Shown: piece by piece, positions 7,132-13,570 of the stretch | How the letters are laid out: the number at the start of each line of letters is the position of its first letter | Numbering within the stretch: position 1 is the stretch's first letter | NCBI GenBank assembly: GCA_038250515.1 | Contig: JBBSCG010000038.1 | Coordinates: 1 to 18,251, forward strand | DNA: 18,251 bases | Reading direction: 5' to 3' | Origin: JAICUY01 sp038250515 | GTDB taxonomy: Bacteria > Chloroflexota > Limnocylindria > QHBO01 | The notes under the pieces: model-generated | Told to the model about the DNA's origin: nothing | Seen by the model: the letters and a program-made list of their open reading frames with translations, nothing else | The model's database searches: none | Program-made: the position numbers and the translations under genes

Positions 7132-7803
7132 TTACTGGCCGCCGCCAGCTGGGCGCTCGCCGGCGGGAGCCGCCTCGCGGTCCTGCTTGCTGAAGATGCT
7201 GGCCTGCGCACCGCCACCCTGCGCCGCGTTCGCTGGCGCGGGAGGAGCCGGCTGACCGCCACCCTTGGAGCCCGAGCCACCGCCCTGTGCGCCACCGCCC
7301 TGTGCGCCACCGCCCTGCTGTCCCGCGGGTCGGGCGGCCTCGCGGCTCATCGACACCGAGCCCTCCCAGTGGGCGCCTTCCTTGACGACGAGCACCTGGG
7401 TCTTGATGCCGCCCTTGACGCGACCCGTGGAGCCGATCTCAAATCGGCCTCCGCAATCGACGTCGCCCTCGTAATCGCCGTTGATGATCACGTTGTGCGC
7501 CTTGATGGCACTCCGCACACGTGCCTGCGGGCTGATAATGAGCGTGCCCTGGCACTCGATCTCACCCTGGGCCTCGCCCTCGATCCGCAGGTCGCGATCG
7601 CTGACGTACTTGCCATTGAAGCGAGCATGCGGGTCTATCACACTCTCGTTGCCCGCGCCACCCTCGGAGCGGCGGAAGGCGGCGTCATTGGGTGAAGGCG
7701 TCACATCGACCTCGCTGCTGAGACTATCGGGATACAGGTTGCCCACAACGTCCTCGCGCGACAGGGCGTCCGGCTTCTGGTCACGCTTCGATCCGAAGAC
7801 CAC
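7132..7803 (-). CDS. Bactofilin-family (polymer-forming cytoskeletal) protein with a Gly/Gln-rich tail
   Basis: 223 residues from a GTG at 7803, chosen because AGGAGGAA (7810-7817) lies six bases upstream; the longer in-frame version from 8001 overlaps upp. After a charged leader (1-50), about residues 53-155 form the beta-helix repeat of bactofilins: VIDPHARFNGKYVSDRDLRI, then EGEAQGEIECQGTLIIS, AHNVIINGDYEGDVDC, FEIGSTGRVKGGI and VVKEGAHWEGSVSM. Each turn has the short hydrophobic strand and Gly turn of the fold. Bactofilins polymerise without nucleotide and act as scaffolds in cell shape or envelope placement. The C-terminal 60 residues are low-complexity (GGGAQ repeats, Pro/Ala), probably disordered. 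Divergent from upp, upstream of asparaginase. Confidence 0.88.
   Translation of the reverse strand: MVFGSKRDQKPDALSREDVVGNLYPDSLSSEVDVTPSPNDAAFRRSEGGAGNESVIDPHARFNGKYVSDRDLRIEGEAQGEIECQGTLIISPQARVRSAIKAHNVIINGDYEGDVDCGGRFEIGSTGRVKGGIKTQVLVVKEGAHWEGSVSMSREAARPAGQQGGGAQGGGAQGGGSGSKGGGQPAPPAPANAAQGGGAQASIFSKQDREAAPAGERPAGGGQ
7276..7320. repeat. 15-bp tandem repeat in the bactofilin tail
   Basis: Three copies of GCCACCGCCCTGTGC (7276-7290, 7291-7305 and 7306-7320); the last copy ends CTG instead of TGC. On the coding strand each unit encodes five residues of the GGGAQ type. Near-identity at DNA level suggests recent slippage, so copy number may vary between strains. Confidence 0.85.
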
Positions 7804-7809
7804 GGCTGG

Positions 7810-7817
7810 TTCCTCCT
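7810..7817 (-). promoter_or_regulatory. Strong ribosome binding site of the bactofilin gene
   Basis: Minus-strand AGGAGGAA, then CCAGCC and GTG 7803. It fixes the start 66 codons inside the longest open frame. Confidence 0.8.
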
Positions 7818-7925
7818 CTGCGACGGCCTGGCTGCGGCTCGTACGCGTGCTCGGGCAAGGACCGATAGCGTACAGCACGAAGGAAGGTCGGGGTAGTGGT
7901 GCGCCCGCGCAACCGGTTGAACGCT

Positions 7926-7931
7926 TAGAAT
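7926..7931 (+). promoter_or_regulatory. Candidate -10 box (TAGAAT) of a leaderless upp transcript
   Basis: TAGAAT matches TATAAT at five of six bases and ends eight bases before the upp ATG, so the transcript would begin at or next to the start codon. There is no Shine-Dalgarno before upp. No clear -35 is seen. Confidence 0.45.
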
Positions 7932-7939
7932 CGCGCCCG

Positions 7940-8671
7940 ATGACTGCGTCCGGTCTCCCGTCCAACGTCCACGTGTCGAGCCACCCGCTGGTGGCCCACA
8001 AGCTGACGCTGCTGCGCGATCAGAGCACCGAGCCAAAGAAGTTCCGTGAGCTGGTGCGCGAGCTGTCGTGGCTGCTCGGCTACGAGGCGATGGCCGACCT
8101 CGCAACCCATCCCGTCGAGATCGAGACCCCGCTGGAGCGGACGACCGGTGACGAGCTCGAACCCAAGGTCGGCCTCATCCCGGTGCTGCGCGCCGGACTC
8201 GGCATGGTCGACGCCATGCTCGAGCTCATGCCGTCCGCCCAGGTGTGGCACATCGGCTTGTATCGCGACGAGCGCACGCTCAAGCCGGTCGAGTACTACA
8301 ACAAGCTGCCGGATGCGGCCACCGTCCAGGTCTGCCTGATCCTGGATCCCATGCTGGCCACCGGTGGTTCATCGGCCGCCACGGTCGACATCCTCAAGGC
8401 GTGGGGAGCGGCGCGCATCAAGCAGGTGTCGCTCATCGCCGCGCCGGAGGGAATCCGCACGCTCTCGAAGGCCCATACCGACGTCGAGATCCACGTCGGC
8501 GCGGTCGACCGCGCGCTCAACGAGCGAGGCTACATCGAGCCGGGATTGGGCGACGCCGGAGACCGCCAGTTCGGCACGTTCGCCGGTCCCTCGTCCGAGC
8601 CGGGTCACGATCCCGCCAACGAAACCGCCGAGATCGTCCGTCGCCTCCAGCGAGATCTGCCGAGCGCCTGA
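7940..8671 (+). CDS. upp: Uracil phosphoribosyltransferase
   Basis: 243 residues from the ATG at 7940, a better start than the long in-frame upstream extension, which runs antisense to bactofilin. It makes UMP from uracil and PRPP in pyrimidine salvage. VHVSSHPLVAHKLTLLRD is the standard N-terminus, LIPVLRAGLGMVDAM is conserved core, LILDPMLATGGSSAATV is the PRPP-binding loop and YIEPGLGDAGDRQFGT binds uracil. Usual Upp proteins (about 208-210 residues) end near GDAGDRxFGT; here about 31 further residues follow (FAGPSSEPGHDPANETAEIV to LPSA), a mostly polar tail. The gene is divergent from bactofilin and has no Shine-Dalgarno. Confidence 0.96.
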   Translation: MTASGLPSNVHVSSHPLVAHKLTLLRDQSTEPKKFRELVRELSWLLGYEAMADLATHPVEIETPLERTTGDELEPKVGLIPVLRAGLGMVDAMLELMPSAQVWHIGLYRDERTLKPVEYYNKLPDAATVQVCLILDPMLATGGSSAATVDILKAWGAARIKQVSLIAAPEGIRTLSKAHTDVEIHVGAVDRALNERGYIEPGLGDAGDRQFGTFAGPSSEPGHDPANETAEIVRRLQRDLPSA

Positions 8672-8808
8672 TCTCGCAGCCGCTTGGCGCACAGAGAAAT
8701 GCCCCGAAGGAACCGCGCCCGGGCCGTTGATGCAATCTCTGGCGCCGTTTGCTGCCCCTTCGGGACGACCACAGGTTACGTCGTGGCGCGCAGCGACCGC
8801 AATCCCTC

Positions 8809-8869
8809 TTATCCCCGAATGTTGCGTTACCTCGCCGACTTATCCACAGCTCCTCCCCAATGTGGACAA
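8809..8869. promoter_or_regulatory. DnaA-box-like sites upstream of arsC
   Basis: A perfect consensus DnaA box TTATCCACA is at 8840-8848. Twelve bases on, TGTGGACAA (8861-8869) is the reverse complement of TTGTCCACA, the form common in actinobacteria. A weaker TTATCCCCG is at 8809-8817. The first two also form an inverted repeat matching at 8 of 9 positions. They lie 22-82 bp before arsC. No replication gene is near, so this is not claimed as an origin. They may titrate DnaA, regulate arsC, or be an unrelated repressor site. Confidence 0.45.
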
Positions 8870-8879
8870 GCGTTCGGAT

Positions 8880-8885
8880 TAGGAT
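8880..8885 (+). promoter_or_regulatory. Candidate -10 box (TAGGAT) of arsC
   Basis: TAGGAT, then six bases (AAGAGC), then ATG 8892. Spacing matches the boxes before the VOC and Nudix genes and suggests a leaderless or nearly leaderless transcript. No clear -35 was found. Confidence 0.4.
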
Positions 8886-8891
8886 AAGAGC

Positions 8892-9314
8892 ATGCCGGGA
8901 CGACGACGGGTCCTGTTCGTATGCGTGCACAACAGCGCGCGGTCGCAGATTGCGGAGGAGATGCTTCGCTCCTGGGCCGGCGACCGATTCGAGGTGCACA
9001 GCGCCGGAACTGAGGCTCGCGGCGTGCGTCCGGAGGCCATCGCCGTCATGAGCGAGATCGGCCTGGACATCTCGACGCAGCAGAGCAAGTCCCTGGATCG
9101 CTACGCGGGCGAAGCCTGGGACGACCTGATCACCGTCTGCCACGAGGCTGCCGAGGCCTGTCCCTACGTTCCGGGCGCGAAGGCCATTGAGCACTGGTCG
9201 TTCGACGATCCGTCCGCCGCCGAGGGCGACGACGCCACGCGACTGGTCGTCTTCCGGCGCGTCCGCGACGAGATCGCGACCGTCGTACGCGACTTCATCA
9301 CTCGCGCGGCGTAG
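8892..9314 (+). CDS. arsC: Thioredoxin-type arsenate reductase (low-MW protein tyrosine phosphatase fold)
   Basis: 140 residues. VLFVCVHNSARSQIAEE holds the P-loop CX5R with nucleophile Cys11. ITVCHEAAEACPYVPG supplies Cys83 and Cys90, and HWSFDDPS is the conserved acid/substrate loop. The three cysteines are one residue on from the Cys10, Cys82 and Cys89 relay of S. aureus ArsC, so the full disulfide cascade reducing arsenate to arsenite with thioredoxin is intact. Length is typical. The neighbourhood supports the role: arsR lies 190 bp downstream on the same strand, with a Cys-rich small ORF between them on the other. No ArsB or Acr3 efflux gene is in the window. DnaA-like boxes precede the gene. 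Confidence 0.94.
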   Translation: MPGRRRVLFVCVHNSARSQIAEEMLRSWAGDRFEVHSAGTEARGVRPEAIAVMSEIGLDISTQQSKSLDRYAGEAWDDLITVCHEAAEACPYVPGAKAIEHWSFDDPSAAEGDDATRLVVFRRVRDEIATVVRDFITRAA

Positions 9315-9362
9315 CTTCGCCGGCTCGAACGAGGCGCCCGGGCCGGCGACATCGGTCGCTCG

Positions 9363-9410
9363 TCAGCAGCAGTCAGGGCAGCAGTCGCCGCAGTCGCAGT
9401 TCGCGCGCAT
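9363..9410 (-). CDS. Cysteine-rich micropeptide MRANCDCGDCCPDCC, divergent from arsR
   Basis: A 15-codon ORF ending in TGA (9363-9365). Six of 15 residues are Cys and three are Asp, in a CxCxxCCxxCC pattern suited to binding a soft metal or arsenite. The case for translation is the ribosome site: minus-strand AGGAGGTGA (9416-9424), nearly a full anti-SD match, ends five bases before the ATG. A TTGACA box (9473-9468) lies 18 bp from TACGGT (9449-9444), about 35-40 bp before the ATG, and overlaps the -35 of arsR on the other strand. The gene converges on arsC. I do not recognise a named family. It could be a metal-buffering peptide, a peptide sensor or leader, or a chance ORF; the SD and location argue against chance. 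Confidence 0.6.
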   Translation of the reverse strand: MRANCDCGDCCPDCC

Positions 9411-9415
9411 GGAAC

Positions 9416-9424
9416 TCACCTCCT
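9416..9424 (-). promoter_or_regulatory. Near-ideal Shine-Dalgarno of the Cys-rich micropeptide
   Basis: Minus-strand AGGAGGTGA followed by GTTCC and ATG at 9410. It is the best match to the 16S anti-Shine-Dalgarno noticed in the window and serves only this 15-codon ORF. Confidence 0.75.
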
Positions 9425-9443
9425 CTCTATCGCGTCGACGCCC

Positions 9444-9473
9444 ACCGTACGCGCCTCCATAGATGGTTGTCAA
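9444..9473 (-). promoter_or_regulatory. Candidate promoter of the Cys-rich micropeptide
   Basis: Perfect -35 TTGACA (9473-9468), 18-bp spacer and TACGGT (9449-9444) as a TAnnnT-type -10. The expected start near 9437 gives a leader of about 27 nt containing the Shine-Dalgarno. Confidence 0.5.
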
Positions 9474-9495
9474 TATAGACCGATACCGATATAGT
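9467..9495 (+). promoter_or_regulatory. arsR promoter with probable operator in the spacer
   Basis: TTGTCA (9467-9472), exactly 17 bp, then TATAGT (9490-9495): each hexamer is five of six to consensus, the best forward promoter seen here. The spacer holds a tandem ACCGAT ACCGAT (9479-9490), framed by TATAG at 9474-9478 and 9490-9494, a plausible ArsR binding site that would shut both this promoter and the divergent one. Transcription would start within about five bases of the ATG at 9506. Confidence 0.7.
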
Positions 9496-9505
9496 GCGAG
9501 CAACG

Positions 9506-9796
9506 ATGAAAGCCACCGATCCGGACGTTCTCCTGCTCTCGGCACTCGCCGATCCGACTCGCCTGTCGATCATCCGCCAACTGGCCGGGCAGGCAGCGGT
9601 CTGCGCCTGCGACTTCACCGAATGCTGCAACGTGTCGCAGCCCACCATCTCGCACCATCTCAAGGTGCTGCGCGAGGCGGGCGTGATCGTCAGCGAGCGG
9701 CGCGGCACGAATGTGTTCTGCTCCCTCGCCGCTGGCTTCGGTGAGCGCTTTGCGGGCATCGGCGCAAGCCTGTCGGGGCTCGTCACCATCAACTGA
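9506..9796 (+). CDS. arsR: ArsR/SmtB family metalloregulatory repressor
   Basis: 96 residues from the ATG at 9506; the alternative GTG at 9494 overlaps the -10 box and is unlikely. ALADPTRLSIIRQL is the conserved opening. AVCACDFTECCNVSQPTISHHLKVLREAGVI contains the sensor helix with Cys33, Cys35, Cys40 and Cys41 and the winged-helix recognition helix SQPTISHHLKVL. SERRGTNVFCSL is the wing. The CxC and CC cysteines are the expected arsenite or soft-metal site. It should repress its own promoter, and probably the divergent micropeptide, until metal binds. No Shine-Dalgarno is seen; the transcript is probably leaderless or nearly so. The Nudix gene starts 21 bp after its stop but may have its own promoter. 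Confidence 0.95.
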   Translation: MKATDPDVLLLSALADPTRLSIIRQLAGQAAVCACDFTECCNVSQPTISHHLKVLREAGVIVSERRGTNVFCSLAAGFGERFAGIGASLSGLVTIN

Positions 9797-9805
9797 CGCC
9801 CGCGC

Positions 9806-9811
9806 TAGGCT
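9806..9811 (+). promoter_or_regulatory. Candidate -10 box (TAGGCT) of the Nudix gene
   Basis: GCTAGGCT, six bases, then ATG 9818: the same arrangement as before the VOC gene. No Shine-Dalgarno is present in the 21-bp gap after arsR. Confidence 0.4.
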
Positions 9812-9817
9812 TCCCGC

Positions 9818-10333
9818 ATGAGCTCGCGTGTCGGCGTCTGTCCTCATTGCGCCACAGCCTCCGAGCAGCCCATCGCCTGTGACCGATGCGGCTGGCGCTG
9901 GTACGCCAATCCGAAGCCGGCAGCAGGAACGCTGGTGGAACGCATCGGTCCTGACGGGAATCCCGCGATCCTTCTGCTGCGACGTGCCGTTGAGCCCGGA
10001 CTCGGGGCCTGGGATTTGCCGGCCGGCTACCTGGAGCCAGGCGAGTCCGCGGAGGAGGGCGCGCTGCGTGAGACCCGAGAAGAGGCAGGTTTGGATGTGG
10101 AGCTCGTCCGCCTGGTCGGTGTCTACGCCAGCCGCGAGGCCAACGCGGTCAGCACCATTTACCTTGCACGTCCGAGCGCCGGGCAGGACGTGCGCACCGA
10201 CGCCGAGTCGAGCGACCACGCATGGGTACGCCGCGACGAGATGGCGACATGGCTGCCGCGTATGGCCTTTGCCTCGATGGCCGCCGCCCTGGGCGATTGG
10301 GCGGAGCACCGTCTCGGTCAGCCGCGCAACTGA
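9818..10333 (+). CDS. Nudix hydrolase with N-terminal zinc ribbon
   Basis: 171 residues. A zinc ribbon (Cys8, Cys11, Cys21, Cys24; CPHC...CDRC) comes first. The Nudix fold starts near NPKPAAGTLVE, with a complete Nudix box at residues 70-92: Gly70, five residues, Glu76, seven residues, then RETREEAGL, where the Glu pair binds the catalytic Mg. The family cleaves a nucleoside diphosphate linked to another moiety. Ribbon-bearing relatives include NADH and ADP-ribose pyrophosphatases, but the exact substrate is not evident. It sits 21 bp after arsR and 58 bp before mdh. Position after arsR may be incidental because both flanks carry promoter-like boxes. Confidence 0.92.
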   Translation: MSSRVGVCPHCATASEQPIACDRCGWRWYANPKPAAGTLVERIGPDGNPAILLLRRAVEPGLGAWDLPAGYLEPGESAEEGALRETREEAGLDVELVRLVGVYASREANAVSTIYLARPSAGQDVRTDAESSDHAWVRRDEMATWLPRMAFASMAAALGDWAEHRLGQPRN

Positions 10334-10362
10334 CTAGCGGGGCCGCCGCAGAAGTCCTGCGC

Positions 10363-10390
10363 TACACTCGAATCGGATTCAGAGGAGAGA
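10363..10390 (+). promoter_or_regulatory. Candidate -10 (TACACT) and ribosome binding site of mdh
   Basis: TACACT (10363-10368) is a fair -10 with no good -35 at 17 bp. AGAGGAGAGA (10381-10390) ends one base before the ATG, placing the GGAG core at a suitable distance, and fixes the mdh start at 10392. Confidence 0.5.
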
Positions 10391-10391
10391 A

Positions 10392-11384
10392 ATGCCGGAT
10401 TCCCATGTCAAGGTGGCCGTCACCGGCGCTGCCGGGCAGATCGGCTACGCGCTCCTGTTCCGGATCGCCTCCGGCCAGATGTTCGGGCCCGATACCCCCG
10501 TCGACCTGCACCTGCTCGAGCTCGACGCCGCGCTGCCCGCACTCGATGGCGTGAAGATGGAGCTCGACGACTGCGCATTCCCCCTGTTGCGCAACGTTGT
10601 CTGCACCTCGGATACCGATACGGCCTTCGCCGGCGTCAACTGGGCGCTGCTGATCGGCTCGGTTCCGCGCAAGGCCGGCATGGAACGCAAGGATCTGCTG
10701 ACCATCAATGGCGGCATCTTCACCAAGCAGGGCCGATCGCTCGCCGACAAGGCGGCCGATGACGTGCGGGTGCTGGTCGTCGGGAATCCCTGCAACACCA
10801 ATTGCCTGATCGCCTCGGCGAATGCGCCGCGCATCGGCGCGGACCGCTGGTTCGCGATGACCATGCTCGACGAGAACCGTGCCCGCCACCAGCTGGCGGA
10901 TCGCGCGCACGTCTCAGTGAGCGAGGTCCGCGACCTGGCAATCTGGGGCAACCATTCGTCGACGCAGTTCCCCGACTTCTTCCACGCCACGATCTCGGCC
11001 CGGCCGGCGCCGGAGATGATCGACGATGACGAGTGGCTGCATGAGGAATTCATCTCCAGCGTGCAGCAGCGCGGTGCGGCGATCATCGCGGCGCGTGGCG
11101 CTTCGTCTGCCGCGAGTGCCGCCAACGCCGTCGTCGACACGGTCCGCCAGATCACGCAGCAATCGGGTGAGATCTTTTCGGCGGCGGTTCCATCACCGGG
11201 TGGAGTGGACGGCTACGACGTGCCGCCGGGAATCGTCTTCGGCTATCCGCTGCGCGCAACGCAGGCCGGTAGTGTCGAGATCGTGCAGGGGATTCAGCAC
11301 GGAGCGTGGGCGCAGGCGAAGATCGACGCAACCCGCAATGAGCTGATCGAGGAGCGCGACGCGGTGCGGGATCTGCTGCCGTGA
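10392..11384 (+). CDS. mdh: Malate dehydrogenase (NAD-dependent)
   Basis: 330 residues. It interconverts malate and oxaloacetate in the TCA cycle. TGAAGQIGYALL is the nucleotide-binding glycine motif and the acidic LLELD after strand two fits NAD over NADP. GSVPRKAGMERKDLL gives the substrate arginines (about 93 and 99), VGNPCNTN follows, MLDENRARHQLA gives Asp160 and Arg163, and IWGNHSSTQFPDF carries catalytic His188. This is the cytosolic/Thermus-type MDH common in actinobacteria and Chloroflexota rather than the mitochondrial type. Start at 10392 is set by AGAGGAGAGA. The TGA stop overlaps the GTG of citrate synthase (GTGA), so two successive TCA enzymes are translationally coupled. Confidence 0.96.
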   Translation: MPDSHVKVAVTGAAGQIGYALLFRIASGQMFGPDTPVDLHLLELDAALPALDGVKMELDDCAFPLLRNVVCTSDTDTAFAGVNWALLIGSVPRKAGMERKDLLTINGGIFTKQGRSLADKAADDVRVLVVGNPCNTNCLIASANAPRIGADRWFAMTMLDENRARHQLADRAHVSVSEVRDLAIWGNHSSTQFPDFFHATISARPAPEMIDDDEWLHEEFISSVQQRGAAIIAARGASSAASAANAVVDTVRQITQQSGEIFSAAVPSPGGVDGYDVPPGIVFGYPLRATQAGSVEIVQGIQHGAWAQAKIDATRNELIEERDAVRDLLP

Positions 11385-12691
11385 GCGAGATCGCCGAAGC
11401 GAAGCGCACCGGCCAGGCGAGTTTCCGATACGACGATTCCGGCATGGAGCTGCCGGTCATCACCGGCACCGAAGGCGAGCGTGCCGTCGATATCGGCAAG
11501 CTGCGCGCTCAGACCGGGCTGATCACGCTGGATCCGGGCTACGGCAACACTGGTTCGTGCACCAGCGCCATCACCTTTCTCGACGGTGAGCGCGGGATCC
11601 TACGCTACCGCGGTTACCCGATCGAGCAGCTGGCCGAGCACTCGCACTTCCTGGAGGTTGCCTACCTCCTGATCTACGGTGAGCTGCCGACCCGCGCGGA
11701 GCTCGACGCGTTCATCGACGAGGTCACGCGCCACACGCTGATCCGCGAAGAGATGCGTCATTTCTTCGACTCCTTCCCGACCGATGCGCACCCCATGGCG
11801 GTGCTGGCCGCCGGCACCGTCAGCCTGTCGACCTTCTACCCCGACAGCCAGCAGATCTTCGATCCGGAGGCGGTCGAGGTGACGATCAAGCGGTTGATCG
11901 CGAAGCTCCCCACACTGGCCGCCTGGTCGTTCAAGAAGGCGGTCGGCCAGCCGTACGTCTACCCCAACAACGACCTGGGCTACTCCGCCAACCTGCTGCA
12001 CATGATGTTCGCCGTGCCATCGGAGCCGTACGAGGTCAACGAGGAGGTTGCGAAGGCGCTGGATCTGCTGCTGATCCTGCATGCCGACCACGAGCAGAAC
12101 TGCTCGGCGTCGACCGTGCGCCTGGTCGGCTCCAGCCACGCCAACCTGTACGCGTCGATCAGCGCGGGCATCAGCGCGCTGTGGGGACCGCTGCATGGTG
12201 GCGCCAACGAGGCCGTGATCAGCACGCTCGAGCGCATCGTGGCGGACGGCGGCAAGGTACAGAAGTACGTCGACAAAGCCAAGGATTCGAACGACTCGTT
12301 CCGGCTGGCGGGGTTCGGCCACCGCGTCTACAAGAACTTCGATCCGCGCGCCAAGATCATCAAGGCAGCGGCAGACCGCGTGCTCGTTGCCACGGGGGCC
12401 GATGACCAGCTCTTCGAGGTCGCGCAGCGGCTCGAGGAGGTCGCGCTGCACGACGAATACTTCGTCAGCCGCAAGCTCTACCCGAACGTCGATTTCTACT
12501 CGGGCCTGATCTACCACGCCATCGGCTTCCCGAAGAACATGTTCACCAACTGCTTCGCCATTGGCCGCCTGCCCGGCTGGATCGCGCAGTGGAAGGAGAT
12601 GATCGAGGCGCCCGAGACGAAGATCGGGCGGCCGCGGCAGATCTACATCGGCCCGACTGAGCGCGACTATCAGCCCATCGATCGACGCTGA
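11381..12691 (+). CDS. gltA: Citrate synthase (type I)
   Basis: 436 residues, typical of the hexameric type I enzyme; condenses oxaloacetate with acetyl-CoA to citrate. The N-terminal beta domain reads LDPGYGNTGSCTSAITFLDGE and LRYRGYPIEQLA. ILHADHEQNCSASTVR and GPLHGGANEAV hold the conserved core. Catalytic residues are His272 (GPLHGG), His314 (GFGHRVYK) and Asp371 (NVDFYSG), matching E. coli His264, His305 and Asp362 in spacing. The GTG start lies inside the mdh stop (GTGA), so no separate ribosome site is needed. The product of Mdh is the substrate of this enzyme. A possible short hairpin follows the stop. Confidence 0.97.
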   Translation: MSEIAEAKRTGQASFRYDDSGMELPVITGTEGERAVDIGKLRAQTGLITLDPGYGNTGSCTSAITFLDGERGILRYRGYPIEQLAEHSHFLEVAYLLIYGELPTRAELDAFIDEVTRHTLIREEMRHFFDSFPTDAHPMAVLAAGTVSLSTFYPDSQQIFDPEAVEVTIKRLIAKLPTLAAWSFKKAVGQPYVYPNNDLGYSANLLHMMFAVPSEPYEVNEEVAKALDLLLILHADHEQNCSASTVRLVGSSHANLYASISAGISALWGPLHGGANEAVISTLERIVADGGKVQKYVDKAKDSNDSFRLAGFGHRVYKNFDPRAKIIKAAADRVLVATGADDQLFEVAQRLEEVALHDEYFVSRKLYPNVDFYSGLIYHAIGFPKNMFTNCFAIGRLPGWIAQWKEMIEAPETKIGRPRQIYIGPTERDYQPIDRR

Positions 12692-12699
12692 GCACAGCA

Positions 12700-12710
12700 G
12701 CCCTTCGGGC
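12700..12710 (+). terminator. Weak hairpin after citrate synthase
   Basis: GCCC-TTC-GGGC nine bases after the stop. A 4-bp stem without a T-run is weak; listed because nothing better follows the mdh-gltA unit. Confidence 0.2.
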
Positions 12711-12790
12711 CAGGCTCGACGCTCCGGTACCCACCCGGAATGCGCAATCGCTGCACACGCATGATCGAGAATCGGCGATATTGCGCGCAC

Positions 12791-13570
12791 ATGCGACTGA
12801 CGATCCTTGGCCGAAGCCCGGCCCGCCCGAATCCCGGCGAGCCGTGTGCCGGCTACCTCGTCGAAGCTGGCGACACGCGCATCCTGCTCGATGCCGGCCC
12901 GGGGGTCGTGGCCCAGCTGCTGCGTCGCACGACCCCGGAGCAGCTGGCCGCGGTGGTCATCAGCCACATGCACACCGACCACTTCCTGGACCTGGTCACG
13001 CTGCGCTACTCGTACCCATGGCTGGAGGACGCACCCAACCGGCTGCGCGTCGTCGTGCCACCCGGATCCGCGGACCAGCTGCAGGATCTTGCGCGCGGCG
13101 CCGGATTTCCGGACTTCTTCGCCAGGAGCTTTCGGTTTGAAGAGCACGACGGCAGCACCGCGTTCGAGATCGGCGAGATGCGACTGGAACCACGCGAGAC
13201 CCAGCACTTCGTTCCCACCTGGGGCTTTCGGATCGAATCCCGCCTGACCGATGCAGGAAACGGCCGCGTCCTCGCCTACTCGGCCGACAGCGCGCCGACG
13301 CCCGCGCTGCCGGAGCTGGCCGATGGAGCCGCGCTGTTCCTGTGCGAGGCCGCCCTCCGTTCGCTGTCCGAGGATCCGCGTGGAGCCGAGAATCGCGGCC
13401 ATCTGCTGCCGAGCGAGGCCGGGGCCGCCGCACGGCAGGCGAAGGTCGGAAAGCTCGTGCTCACGCATCTGCCGATCGACAACGGCGGTGACTGGGCCCG
13501 CGACGAAGCCGCCAGCGAGTTCTCCGGTCCGGTGGAAGTCGCCGAGCTGCTCAAGACCTACGAGGTCTAG
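12791..13570 (+). CDS. MBL-fold metallohydrolase (RNase Z/ElaC-like)
   Basis: 259 residues from MRLTILG. The in-frame ATG at 12740 would add 17 residues rich in Arg and Cys that do not look like family sequence. The metal ligands are complete: HMHTDH (His59, His61, Asp63, His64), His139 in TQHFVPTWGF, Asp166 in YSADSAP and His226 in LTHLP. The order and the H-x-PTWGFRI segment resemble the RNase Z-like branch of metallo-beta-lactamase hydrolases, with two metals bound. A long exosite arm as in true RNase Z is not evident, so the substrate may be a small ester, phosphodiester or RNA. Its TAG stop shares a CTAG palindrome with the stop of the convergent membrane protein gene. Confidence 0.9.
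   Translation: MRLTILGRSPARPNPGEPCAGYLVEAGDTRILLDAGPGVVAQLLRRTTPEQLAAVVISHMHTDHFLDLVTLRYSYPWLEDAPNRLRVVVPPGSADQLQDLARGAGFPDFFARSFRFEEHDGSTAFEIGEMRLEPRETQHFVPTWGFRIESRLTDAGNGRVLAYSADSAPTPALPELADGAALFLCEAALRSLSEDPRGAENRGHLLPSEAGAAARQAKVGKLVLTHLPIDNGGDWARDEAASEFSGPVEVAELLKTYEV

Noticed and set aside
8809..8869. Replication origin
   Set aside because: Only two or three DnaA-like boxes, no AT-rich unwinding region, and no dnaA, dnaN or parAB genes; kept only as a DnaA-box-like cluster.
9315..9365. Selenocysteine read-through of the TGA ending the Cys-rich peptide
   Set aside because: The frame beyond the TGA shows no conserved pattern and no obvious SECIS hairpin; a plain stop is simpler.
12742..12786. 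Inverted GCGCAAT / ATTGCGC before the MBL gene
   Set aside because: Seven bases with a loop over 30 nt and no promoter relation; too weak to list.
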